A DNA stretch of 11,739 nt from DASZIT01 sp036264255 (GTDB taxonomy: Bacteria > Actinomycetota > Acidimicrobiia > Acidimicrobiales > RAAP-2), in contig DATARI010000247.1 of the NCBI GenBank assembly GCA_036264255.1, positions 1-11,739 on the forward strand, in the 5' to 3' direction. The stretch's first letter is position 1, and every line of letters starts with the position of its first letter. Under the pieces are notes generated by a model, which saw only the letters and a program-made list of their open reading frames with translations, was not told where the DNA came from and searched no databases. Below are positions 1-7,700 of the stretch, piece after piece. The position numbers were made by a program, and so were the translations under genes.

Positions 1-1499
1 CCATCAATGTCCTGGCGGTCGGACAGGCGCCCACCTCGGAGCAGGCCGACCTGGTGGTCGAGGCGAGGCAGGCGGCGGTCGCCGGCATCAGCGACTACAT
101 CAACCGGGTCCAGGCCGCGTCGACCTACACCCAGTACTGCAGCAACGGCATGACCAAATGGACCTGCCCGTCACCGTCGGGGACCTCCCAACCGGCGCCG
201 ACGGCGTCGAACCCGGCGTTCGTCAACTCTCCGACCCTGGCCGGCCAGTGGTATACGGACGGGACGACCATGCGGGGTGTGGCCAACGGAACCCCTTCCT
301 ACCGCTACGTCGTCAATTCTCCCAACACCGCCAACCCGGCGTTGGTGACCATCTACTCCATCGGGCAGGCGGGGTCGCAATCCGGTCAGCACGCGACGTC
401 GACCGAAGAGGCGGCGCTCACCGTCTGTAGCTCCGGCTGCATCGCGCCGGTCACCGCCGCGTCGTGCATCAAGGTCCCCAACGGAGCGCTGAGTGCCAAG
501 ATCGTCGCCTACGGGGGGAAGGGAGGCGGCACCGGTTCAGGGGGCACCGATCCGGACGCCGCCGGAGGGGTCGGCGCGGTGGTGAGCGGATTCGTGCCGG
601 TAACCGCCGGCGACACCTTGGATCTTTACCCCGGTCAACCCGGCCAGGCAGGTAAGCCGGTGCTGTTGAACCTTCTCAACCTGTTCGCGGGGGCGGGCGG
701 GGCCGGTGGCCTCCCGGTCGCCGGGTCGTGCCAGCTGACCCAAACCAACTCGCCGCCGGACATGGGCGGCGGGAATGGAGCCATCCCCGGGGGACTGGCC
801 GACGCCTTGACCGATGGAGGCGGCGGCGGGGGTGGCGCCACCGTGGTCTTCGACGCCACTACTTCGACTGCCAGCTCGCAGATGGTGGCGGTCGCCGGGG
901 GCGGCGGGGGCGGAGGGGCCGGAAACCTCATCACCTACCTCGGCACCCTCCTACCGATTCTCGGCGACGCCCCCGGCAACGGGGGAGCCGGAGGAAGTCC
1001 CGCCGGCGCTGGAGGGTCAGCTCCCGGGTTGACCGTCCTCGGGATCCATCTCCTGGGAAGTGCGCCAGGGGGGGCCGGGGGAACCTGGCTGGCGGGTGGA
1101 CCGACTCCGTGTGCCTCCACCACCACTGCGGGGGGAACCGGGAGCTCCGCGGGCAACAACTGTGGTCAGAACGGATACATCCCGGTCAACCTGCTCGGCG
1201 TGGCCACTGGCGGCGGCGGTGGCGGGGGCGGTGGTTACAGCTCGGCCGGAGTCGGCGGGGGTGGCGGCGGAAACACCGGCGGCATTCTGAGCCTGGCCGG
1301 CGCCGCCGGTGGCGGCGGAGCCGGGTCGTCCTACCTATCGGGATCCTGCGCCGGTTCGACCATCGGTCCGGCCAGCTACCCGGTCGGGGACACCACCGGG
1401 GCGGGGCAGATCTCGATCACCTTCTACTCGGCGAACTGCGGTGGATCCGCCCTCACCACCGTGACCGGCACTATCCGTGCCGCATCCCCTCCGTCGTAA
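1..1499 (+). CDS. Glycine-rich surface protein with pilin-like N-terminal remnant (5' partial)
   Basis: The reading frame is open from base 3 to a TAA at 1497-1499, giving 498 visible residues, so the true start lies left of the window. A GTG at 54 is only an internal codon. The first visible residues (around ARQAAVAGISDYINRVQ) resemble the helix after the membrane segment in actinobacterial PilX/type IV pilin-like proteins. A Ser/Thr/Pro/Asn-rich stretch with scattered Cys follows. From about residue 165 to 445 there is a Gly-rich domain with blocks of six to nine Gly, VAVAGGGGGG-type strands and a closing GAGSSY motif. This pattern matches the bacterial relatives of the ALK-type glycine-rich domain, known for polyproline-II-like folds and adhesin tips. 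The protein is probably exported and surface exposed, perhaps as an adhesin on a pilin-like anchor. No enzymatic motif is visible. The 3' end overlaps the convergent hydrolase gene by 29 bp. The domain call is fairly sure; the pilin part is inference. Confidence 0.75.
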   Translation, partial: INVLAVGQAPTSEQADLVVEARQAAVAGISDYINRVQAASTYTQYCSNGMTKWTCPSPSGTSQPAPTASNPAFVNSPTLAGQWYTDGTTMRGVANGTPSYRYVVNSPNTANPALVTIYSIGQAGSQSGQHATSTEEAALTVCSSGCIAPVTAASCIKVPNGALSAKIVAYGGKGGGTGSGGTDPDAAGGVGAVVSGFVPVTAGDTLDLYPGQPGQAGKPVLLNLLNLFAGAGGAGGLPVAGSCQLTQTNSPPDMGGGNGAIPGGLADALTDGGGGGGGATVVFDATTSTASSQMVAVAGGGGGGGAGNLITYLGTLLPILGDAPGNGGAGGSPAGAGGSAPGLTVLGIHLLGSAPGGAGGTWLAGGPTPCASTTTAGGTGSSAGNNCGQNGYIPVNLLGVATGGGGGGGGGYSSAGVGGGGGGNTGGILSLAGAAGGGGAGSSYLSGSCAGSTIGPASYPVGDTTGAGQISITFYSANCGGSALTTVTGTIRAASPPS

Positions 1500-2280
1500 C
1501 CACCTCGCCAGAGCGTTCCACCGCCCGGCGTACGAAGTCGGCGAACCCGTCGGGATGGGAGAGGTGGGCCCCGTGGGTGGCGCCGGGGATCTCGAAGAGC
1601 TCGGCGTTCGGGGTGTGTTCGACCAGCCACGTCACCCCCTCCCGATGATGGGGGAGGGAACGACCGCCACGCCCGAAGAGAGCCGGGATCGACATCGACC
1701 CGACGTCGAAGGGGGCCTCGCTGATCCGGATGGCGTTGAGTTCCGCCACCAGCGCCGGGCCGTCGGCCCGGCGCTCCGCCTGGGCGGCCGGCGAGAGCCG
1801 GTCCCAGGCACCGTCCCCGACGATCCGACGGAAGAACCGCTCGGCTTCGAGGTCCGGGTCGCCTCCCATCGGAACCCGGCGCCGGGTCCCGTCCCGGGTC
1901 CACAGCTCGAGCCAGGGGAGCGGTGGCTCGTAGGCCGCCAAGGAGATGATGGAGTTGGAAGGGTCCCGGCGAAGGGCGGCCCCGATGGCGACGGTTCCGC
2001 CGTAGCTGTGGCCCACCACCACCGCCGGCCTCCCGCCGATGACACTGACCAGATCGTCGATCTGACCCTCCAGTGAGGTCGGTAACGGCACCGCCTCCCG
2101 CGAGCCCTGGTAGCCCCGGCGGTCGTAGGCGACGGTGTGGATGTCGCCGAGCCGACGCACCACCCGGGCGAAGCTGGTGGCCCGGTCGAGTGACCCGTGG
2201 ACGAGCACGATCACCGGGTCTCCGGTACGACCGTCCGGTGGCAGGTGCTCGTGGACGGCCAGTCCGCTGGGATGCTCCAT
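1471..2280 (-). CDS. Alpha/beta-fold hydrolase
   Basis: A 269-residue product of usual length for a stand-alone alpha/beta hydrolase. Visible motifs are the oxyanion loop VLVHGS (25-30), AYDRRGYQGS (51-60), the nucleophile elbow GHSYGG with Ser92, and the catalytic His236 in GATHGAH. The usual Asp after strand 7 is missing (IPALFGRGG, 198-206). Glu118 in AYEPP lies 26 residues after the nucleophile, at the end of strand 6, where some families such as LinB-type dehalogenases place the acid, so the triad is probably Ser92-Glu118-His236 (inference). There is no signal peptide, so it should be cytoplasmic; the substrate cannot be told. I chose the ATG at 2278-2280: it sits just before the hydrolase fold and has an AGAGG 12 nt upstream. 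A longer in-frame extension to 2469 would run through the HU promoter region and has no family character. The gene is divergent from the HU gene and convergent with the Gly-rich gene. Confidence 0.85.
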   Translation of the reverse strand: MEHPSGLAVHEHLPPDGRTGDPVIVLVHGSLDRATSFARVVRRLGDIHTVAYDRRGYQGSREAVPLPTSLEGQIDDLVSVIGGRPAVVVGHSYGGTVAIGAALRRDPSNSIISLAAYEPPLPWLELWTRDGTRRRVPMGGDPDLEAERFFRRIVGDGAWDRLSPAAQAERRADGPALVAELNAIRISEAPFDVGSMSIPALFGRGGRSLPHHREGVTWLVEHTPNAELFEIPGATHGAHLSHPDGFADFVRRAVERSGEVVTTEGMRHG

Positions 2281-2390
2281 ATCGCCCGTCAGCCTCTCAG
2301 ATGGCCGCCGGAGGTGGCGAACCGGCGATTCATTTGTCTGATCGGGCTGTCCGCATAATCGCAGTTCACGGTGGACGTCTCTGGTCGCTG

Positions 2391-2406
2391 CCCCACAAAT
2401 GTGGGG
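2391..2406. promoter_or_regulatory. 16-bp palindrome, candidate operator, in hydrolase/HU divergent region
   Basis: Arms CCCCACA (2391-2397) and TGTGGGG (2400-2406) are perfect inverted repeats around a central AA. The site lies in the 201-bp divergent gap (2281-2481), 75 bp before the HU start. A CATAAT hexamer at 2354-2359 could be a -10 element for plus-strand transcription, but no well-spaced -35 is evident. The symmetry fits a dimeric regulator or a short RNA hairpin in the HU leader. I do not recognise it as a known actinobacterial operator. Confidence 0.4.
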
Positions 2407-2470
2407 AGATTTGGCCTGAAATGCGCGACTCCGCCCTGTATTTCGTGCATTGTGGTGGCTCCCGTACACG

Positions 2471-2476
2471 AAGGAG
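2471..2476 (+). promoter_or_regulatory. Shine-Dalgarno AAGGAG that sets the HU start
   Basis: AAGGAG followed by 5 nt and then GTG at 2482-2484. It decides the start of the HU gene against in-frame upstream codons reaching back to 2371, which would add a Cys-rich leader foreign to the family. Confidence 0.8.
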
Positions 2477-2481
2477 AGATA

Positions 2482-2790
2482 GTGCCCATTACCAAAACAG
2501 ACCTGATCGCGGCAGTTGCAGCTCAGACCGATTCGACCGTCAAGGACGTTGCTGCCGTGTTGGCGGGTTTCGAGGATGTCGTGGTGGCCAACGTGGCCAA
2601 GGGCGAGAAGATCGTCATGACCGGATTCCTCACATTCGACCGCGGCGAGCGCGCCGCCCGCGTCGGTCGCAACCCCCAGACGGGTGAGGCGATCAAGATC
2701 GCCGCTTCGAAGAACCCGAAGGTCAGTGCCGGCGCATCGTTCAAGAAGATTGTGAACGGCAAGGAGCCGGCTCCCAAGCTCAAGAAGTAA
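2482..2790 (+). CDS. hup: HU-family nucleoid DNA-binding protein
   Basis: A 102-residue basic protein beginning MPITKTDLIAAVA, the typical HU start helix. HU dimers bend and compact DNA. The family signature is clear: the hydrophobic core GFEDVVVANVAKGEKI, then GFLTFDRGERAARVGRNPQTGE (about 48-69), with Pro65 in RNP being the residue that intercalates into DNA, then AASKNP and AGASFKKIVNG. It is about ten residues longer than the usual 90, through a short basic tail ending PKLKK. This is unlike the long Lys/Ala-rich tail of mycobacterial HupB. The start is a GTG supported by a strong AAGGAG. The gene is monocistronic, divergent from the hydrolase and closed by a hairpin. HU versus IHF-like naming is the only uncertainty; single HU homologs are usual in actinobacteria. 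Confidence 0.94.
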   Translation: MPITKTDLIAAVAAQTDSTVKDVAAVLAGFEDVVVANVAKGEKIVMTGFLTFDRGERAARVGRNPQTGEAIKIAASKNPKVSAGASFKKIVNGKEPAPKLKK

Positions 2791-2810
2791 CCACTCTCGC
2801 AGTACGCCTG

Positions 2811-2842
2811 CACGCCGGCCCGGGATTCTCTGGGCCGGCGTG
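2811..2842. terminator. Perfect 11-bp hairpin between hup and queE
   Basis: Arms 2811-2821 (CACGCCGGCCC) and 2832-2842 (GGGCCGGCGTG) pair without mismatch around a 10-nt loop. The hairpin lies in the 69-bp gap between two converging genes, 20 bp after the HU stop and 17 bp after the queE stop. It has no T-tract on either side, as is common for terminators in high-GC actinobacteria. It can serve both strands. Confidence 0.8.
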
Positions 2843-2859
2843 TGCGCGCCCGGGGCGGA

Positions 2860-3651
2860 TCAGAGTTGGCCGATGGCCTTATGGGTTTGGGGAACCACCC
2901 GGACGTCGGGATAGAGGCGGAGGGCCAGCTCCTGGAACACCAGCACGTCGTCGGGGGTGGGGGCAGCGGTCACTGCCGCGAACGGCGTGACCGGCTGCAG
3001 GTAGATCACCGGCCGGGCTCCGGGGACGATCGAGGCGGTTTCGGCCACCATGGTCACCGCGTCGGAGAGCTCGCCGGCATCGGTGTCGGGACCGACCACG
3101 ATCTTCACCCAGGAGTCGACCCCGGCGGCGAGGGCTACCTCCAGGAACCTTCGCTGGACCGACGGGTCGACCTGTTCGCCGTCCACGCTGGGGAGTTTCA
3201 CGTCCATGCTGATGTAGTCCAGCCAGCCGATCAGTTCTTCGAGTCCGTGGACCAGAGTGCCATTGGTCTCCGCCATCAGCGGCATGCCCAGGGCAGCGAG
3301 TCGGGGGAACAGACCCACCAACCGCTTGGACTGCATGAGGGGCTCGCCTCCGGTGACGCTGACCGAGTGGTGGGGCATGGCTTCCCAGAGCCGTGCCACC
3401 GCTTCGACCGCCGCGTCGGCGGACAGCGGACTCTCGACCACCTCCCAGTCCCGCCGCCCGGGGGTGTGCTCGATCCGGCACGGCCCCGGCCGTTTCTCCA
3501 GGGCTTCGGGTTGATCGCAGTAGGCACAGCGGATGTTGCATCCGGTCATCCGCAGGAAGACCTGTCGGGTGCCGACCAGGCCCGCTTCCCCCTGGATGGC
3601 GGAGAACACCTCGGAGACCAAGAGGCCGGACCCGCCTTCCACCGTCGTCAC
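2860..3651 (-). CDS. queE: 7-carboxy-7-deazaguanine synthase (radical SAM), QueE
   Basis: A 263-residue radical SAM enzyme that rearranges 6-carboxy-5,6,7,8-tetrahydropterin into 7-carboxy-7-deazaguanine, the second specific step of preQ0 synthesis. The sequence shows VSEVFSAIQGEAG (12-24), the substrate-side opening typical of QueE, then the cluster motif CX3CX2C at Cys38, Cys42 and Cys45 (CNIRCAYCD), and GGEP at 101-104 for SAM binding. Many QueE proteins read CDT after the last cluster Cys, where Thr helps bind Mg2+. Here it is CDQPEAL, as in a longer subgroup with an insert around residues 48-76. The start is the GTG at 3649-3651, which shares the four bases GTGA with the queC stop, so translation is coupled. 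Longer upstream frames run through queC and are spurious. It is the last gene of the operon and ends at the shared hairpin. Confidence 0.93.
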   Translation of the reverse strand: MTTVEGGSGLLVSEVFSAIQGEAGLVGTRQVFLRMTGCNIRCAYCDQPEALEKRPGPCRIEHTPGRRDWEVVESPLSADAAVEAVARLWEAMPHHSVSVTGGEPLMQSKRLVGLFPRLAALGMPLMAETNGTLVHGLEELIGWLDYISMDVKLPSVDGEQVDPSVQRRFLEVALAAGVDSWVKIVVGPDTDAGELSDAVTMVAETASIVPGARPVIYLQPVTPFAAVTAAPTPDDVLVFQELALRLYPDVRVVPQTHKAIGQL

Positions 3652-4328
3652 GGGTGGGGGAGCGCTGGGTCGTCGACACCCGCCTCGCGAAAGCCGCGGG
3701 CCCGGAGCAAGCAGGCGTCGCAGACTCCGCACGGCCGATCCCCGCCCTGGTAGCACGACCAGGTGAGTTGGAGGGGCGCATGGCGTTCGATCCCGAGGCG
3801 CACGATGTCCGCCTTGGTCAACTCGATGAGCGGGGTCCGGATCTCGATGGGATTCCCTTCCACCCCCAGCTTCTGGCCGGTGGCCGCCACCCCCCGGAAG
3901 GCCTCGATGAACTCGGGGCGGCAGTCCGGGTATCCCGAGTAGTCGATAGCGTTGACCCCGATCCAGACCGCGTCGAGCCCCCGCCCCTCGGCCACTCCCA
4001 GCGCCACCGACAGAAAGATCGAGTTCCGGGCGGGCACGTAGGTCGCCGGGATGCCCTCCTCGGTCCCGCCTTTCGGAATGGCGATGGAAGGATCTGTGAG
4101 GGCGGACCCTCCCCACGCCGACGTGTCCAGCTCGACCACCAGGTGCTCGGAGCGGAAGTAGCCGGCCACCCCGGCGGCATGATCCAGCTCGTTGCGATGG
4201 CGTTGGCCGTAGTCGAAGGTCAGCCCCATCGGCGGGGTCCCAGTCTCGGCTTCCGCCAGTGCCATGCACACGGTGGAGTCGAGCCCACCCGACAGGACCA
4301 CCAGGTGGCCGGACCCCGGTTCGCTCAC
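3648..4328 (-). CDS. queC: 7-cyano-7-deazaguanine (preQ0) synthase QueC
   Basis: A 226-residue ATP-dependent ligase that converts 7-carboxy-7-deazaguanine plus ammonia to preQ0. The PP-loop SGGLDS is at 13-18, followed by DYGQRH, the YVPARN motif and the YPDCRPEF motif typical of QueC. The C-terminal zinc site is Cys192, Cys200, Cys203 and Cys206 (CX7CX2CX2C). Length is normal. The start is the GTG at 4326-4328: it overlaps the queD TGA as GTGA and lies ten residues before the PP-loop, as the family requires. A longer frame to 4616 is antisense-like noise over queD. It sits between queD and queE and overlaps both by four bases, a clear sign of one coupled transcript. Confidence 0.95.
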   Translation of the reverse strand: MSEPGSGHLVVLSGGLDSTVCMALAEAETGTPPMGLTFDYGQRHRNELDHAAGVAGYFRSEHLVVELDTSAWGGSALTDPSIAIPKGGTEEGIPATYVPARNSIFLSVALGVAEGRGLDAVWIGVNAIDYSGYPDCRPEFIEAFRGVAATGQKLGVEGNPIEIRTPLIELTKADIVRLGIERHAPLQLTWSCYQGGDRPCGVCDACLLRARGFREAGVDDPALPHP

Positions 4329-4738
4329 GACGATGCGGGGAGGGTCAGGTCCACCCACGACCCCGGGGTCTCCCACAGCCGGAGAGCGGAGACGGCCAGG
4401 CCCCCGGCGGTGAGCAGCTCCCAAGCCCGGTGGGCCAACAGCTCGGCGGTCGGGTTCTCCAGCACTTCGTTGAGGTCGCGGTGGTCCCAATGGTCGATGA
4501 CCTCGCGTTGGACGACCGAGTTGAGGATGTCGAAGTCGACCACCACCCCGTTGGCATCCAGCCCACCGGCGACGGTCACGTCGAGGCGGTAGGAGTGGCC
4601 ATGGAGGTTCTTGCACTTGCCGGTGTGCCAGTCCAGGTGGTGGGCCGCCTCGAAGGTGAAGGTACAGGTGACGCTGGTTTGGATGGCTCCCACTCCTTGG
4701 ACGCTAACCCACCCAATTGGGCGTCGTTTCGACGCCAT
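4325..4738 (-). CDS. queD: 6-carboxy-5,6,7,8-tetrahydropterin synthase QueD
   Basis: A PTPS-family enzyme that converts 7,8-dihydroneopterin triphosphate to 6-carboxytetrahydropterin, the first dedicated step to preQ0. Visible are FTFEAAHHL and GKCKNLHGHSYR, with the zinc His residues (AHH and HGH) and the active-site Cys, then VVDFDILN, DHRDLNE, NPTAELLA and the final Glu in LWETPGS. The coordinates use the only upstream ATG (4736-4738), giving 137 residues. That ATG has no Shine-Dalgarno, and its first 18 residues look unlike QueD. A perfect AAGGAG lies 8 nt before an ATC at 4682-4684, and starting there gives 119 residues with a family-typical N-terminus. A GTG at 4691-4693 overlaps that AAGGAG and is an unlikely start. 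First gene of the queDCE operon, divergent from kgd. Confidence 0.92.
   Translation of the reverse strand: MASKRRPIGWVSVQGVGAIQTSVTCTFTFEAAHHLDWHTGKCKNLHGHSYRLDVTVAGGLDANGVVVDFDILNSVVQREVIDHWDHRDLNEVLENPTAELLAHRAWELLTAGGLAVSALRLWETPGSWVDLTLPASS
4693..4698 (-). promoter_or_regulatory. AAGGAG ribosome-binding site inside annotated queD, before an ATC codon
   Basis: On the minus strand AAGGAG (4698 to 4693) is followed by 8 nt and then ATC at 4684-4682. It is the best ribosome-binding match in the queD 5' region, and no ATG or TTG lies at proper distance. If used, the 54 bases upstream to 4738 belong to the leader, not the protein. Confidence 0.5.
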
Positions 4739-4757
4739 GGGTGGCTAGCGACGCCAT
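4712..4757. promoter_or_regulatory. Nested inverted and direct repeats between queD and kgd
   Basis: Three elements lie within 46 bp: the palindrome CCCAATTGGG (4712-4721), an inverted repeat GGCGTCG (4720-4726) / CGACGCC (4730-4736) with a 3-nt TTT spacer, and a 9-bp direct repeat CGACGCCAT at 4730-4738 and 4749-4757. They fill the divergent gap if queD starts at 4684. They may be operator half-sites for a regulator of one or both genes. No known consensus is recognised. Confidence 0.45.
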
Positions 4758-4763
4758 TAGGCT
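4758..4763 (+). promoter_or_regulatory. Candidate -10 element (TAGGCT) for kgd
   Basis: TAGGCT fits the actinobacterial TANNNT -10 pattern and ends 9 nt before the kgd ATG, the spacing expected for a leaderless or near-leaderless transcript. The only Shine-Dalgarno-like run is GGTGGGG directly next to the ATG, too close to be ideal. No clear -35 is visible. Confidence 0.3.
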
Positions 4764-4772
4764 GGTGGGGAA

Positions 4773-7700
4773 ATGAGTGAAAGCAACGGATCAGAAGTCT
4801 CAGGGGGATCCGAGCCGGCCCAGCCCGGAACTCCGAACGGGGCGTTCGGGCCGAACACCTGGCTGGTCGAGGACATGTACGACAGCTACCGGGCCGACCC
4901 CACTTCGGTGTCGGAGTCGTGGCGGGAGTTCTTCACCGACTACCGCCCGGCGGTGACCCCGACCGCCCCAGTGGCGGTCGCCACTGCCACTGCCACCGCT
5001 CCGTCGCCCGCCCCGGCACCGACCCCCGCCCCCGCCGCCAAGGCGCCGGCACCCGTCACCTCCAACGGGGTCGCCCGCGATGGGGAGAAGGCCACCCCTC
5101 TCCGGGGGGCCGCCGGCCGCATCGTCACCAACATGGAGGCCTCCCTCCAGGTGCCCACCGCCACCAGCGTGCGGGTGATCCCGGCCAAGCTCCTCGAAGT
5201 CAACCGCACCATCCTCAACAACCAGCTCTTCCGGACCACCGGCGGCAAGGTCAGCTTCACCCACCTGATCGGCTACGCGGTGGTCAAGGGCCTGATGGCG
5301 GTTCCGGCCATGAACGCCAGCTTCGTCGCCGACGCCGACGGGAAGGGCACCCCCGGCGTGGTCCGCCACGACCACGTGGGGTTGGGGCTGGCCGTGGATG
5401 TCGAGAAGTCCGACGGGTCCCGGACCCTGTTGGTCCCGTGCATCACCGACGCCGACGCCCGGGATTTCCGCGGCTTCGTGGGCGCCTACGAGGACCTGGT
5501 GCGCAAGATCCACACCAACAAGATCGCCCCCGACGATTTCGCCGGCACCACCGTGACCCTGACCAACCCCGGGACCCTCGGTACCGTCCAGTCGGTGCCC
5601 CGGCTGATGCCGGGCCAAGGGGTCATCGTCGGGGTCGGGGCGCTCGGGGTCCCAGCCGGGTTCGAGGCCACCGATCCCCACACCCTGGCCGAGCTGGGGG
5701 TGGGCAAGACGGTCACCCTCACCTCCACCTACGACCACCGGATCATCCAGGGGGCGGAGTCGGGGCTGTTCCTCGCCTACGTCGCCGACTGCCTGATGGG
5801 CAAGCACGACTTCTACCACCAGGTCTTCGAGGCGATGGAGATCCCCTACGAGCCGGTGCGGTGGGAGAAGGACACCAACGGCGGCGAAGACGGCGTCGAG
5901 GGGGACCACGACCGCCTGCTGAAGCAGGTGCACGTGCAGACCCTCATCAACATGCACCGGGTGCGGGGCCACCTGATCGCCCACCTCGACCCGCTGGACG
6001 CCGAGCCGCCCGAGCTCCACCCCGAGTTGGACCCGCTGCACTACGGGCTGACCATCTGGGACCTGCCCCGCCGGTACGTGACCGACGGTCTGGCCGGGAA
6101 GGACACCGCCACCCTCGATGAGATCCTCCACACCCTCCGGAACGCCTACTGTCGCACCCTCGGCATCGAGTACATGCACATCCAGGACCTCGACCAGAAG
6201 CGGTGGATCCAGCAGCACGTGGAAGGGGTGGCGACCGAGCTCCCGCCCGACCTCCAGCGCCACACCCTCGATCGGTTGGGGGCCGCCGAGGTCTTCGAGC
6301 GCTTCCTCCACTCCCGCTACGTCGGCCAGAAGCGGTTCGGCCTGGAGGGGGCGGAGTCGGCCATCGTCCTCCTCGACACCATCCTCGACGAGGCGGTCAC
6401 CGAGGGCCTGAGCGAAGCGGTGATGGGGATGTCCCACCGGGGCCGGCTCAACGTGCTGGCCAACATCGTGGGCAAGTCCTACGGGGAGATCTTCGAGGAG
6501 TTCGAGGGGAACCTCGACCCCGAGTCGGTACAGGGTTCCGGCGACGTGAAGTACCACAAGGGGGCGTCCGGGGTGTTCACCGGTCGCAAGGGTGGGACCA
6601 TCCCGGTCTCGATGGCGTCGAATCCCTCCCACCTGGAGGCGGTGGACCCGGTGGTGGTTGGCATGGCCCGGGCCAAGCAGGACGCCATGGGCGGCGAGAA
6701 GGGGACCGGTCAGGCCCTTGAGGACGGTCCCGGGGTGCCGTTCCCGGTGCTGCCCATCTTGTTGCACGGCGATGCCGCCTTCGCCGGGCAGGGGGTGGTG
6801 GCCGAGACCCTCAACCTTTCGGGGCTGGCCGGCTACCGCACCGGCGGGACCATCCACATCGTGATCAACAACCAGCTCGGGTTCACCACCGCCCCGGAGG
6901 CGGCCCGGACCTCGGTGTACCCGACCGACGTCGCCAAGATGGTGCAGGCGCCCATCTTCCACGTCAACGGCGACGATCCGGAGGCCTGCGTGCGGGCCGC
7001 CCGGCTGGCCTTCGGCTTCCGCCAGGCCTTCCACAAGGATGTCGTCATCGACATGGTCTGCTATCGGCGCCACGGCCACAACGAGGGCGACGACCCCAGC
7101 TACACCCAGCCACTGATGTACGCCCTCATCGAGGCCAAGCGGTCGGTCCGGAAGCTCTATACCGAGTCGCTGGTGCGCCGGGGTGACATCACCCTCGAGG
7201 AGGCGGAACACGCCCTCGACAACTTCTCGGCCCGGCTGCAGGCGGCGCTGGACGAGACCCGGGCGGAGGCGGAATCCACCGCCGGGGTGACACCGGTTCT
7301 GCCGGTCTATTCGGTGCCCGACCTCACGATCCCGCCGGCGGCCACCGGTGTCGACTCCGCGGTCCTCAGCCGGCTGGCGGCCACCGTCAGCGCGGTGCCC
7401 GAAGGGTTCGTCATCCATCCCAAACTGGCCCGCCAGTTCGAGGCCCGGGACAAGGTGGTGGCCGACGGCGAGGTGGACTGGGCCCTCGGGGAGGCGATGG
7501 CCTTCGGGTCGATGCTGCTGGAGGGCACCAACGTGCGGCTCACCGGGCAGGACACCCGACGGGGGACCTTCTCCCACCGTCATTCGGTCCTGGTCGACAA
7601 CGTCACCGGGGCCGAATACGTCCCGCTGGGCCAGCTCGGCGGCGGCCGGTTCACCGTCCGGGACTCGCTGCTCTCCGAGTACGCCTGCGTGGGCTTCGAG

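Noticed and set aside
728..1648. A 306-codon plus-strand frame within and beyond the Gly-rich gene
   Set aside because: Its product is an Arg/Gly/Trp-rich frame-shifted reading of the Gly codons and crosses into the antisense of the hydrolase. It is a shadow.
2371..2481. An N-terminal extension of the HU protein by 37 residues
   Set aside because: The AAGGAG at 2471 and the family-typical start at 2482 show the extension is untranslated leader, which also contains the palindrome.
2842..4592. Long plus-strand frames (2842-3753 and 3393-4592) opposite queE, queC and queD
   Set aside because: The minus strand carries three well-matched Que enzymes with coupled starts; the plus-strand products are compositionally odd shadows.
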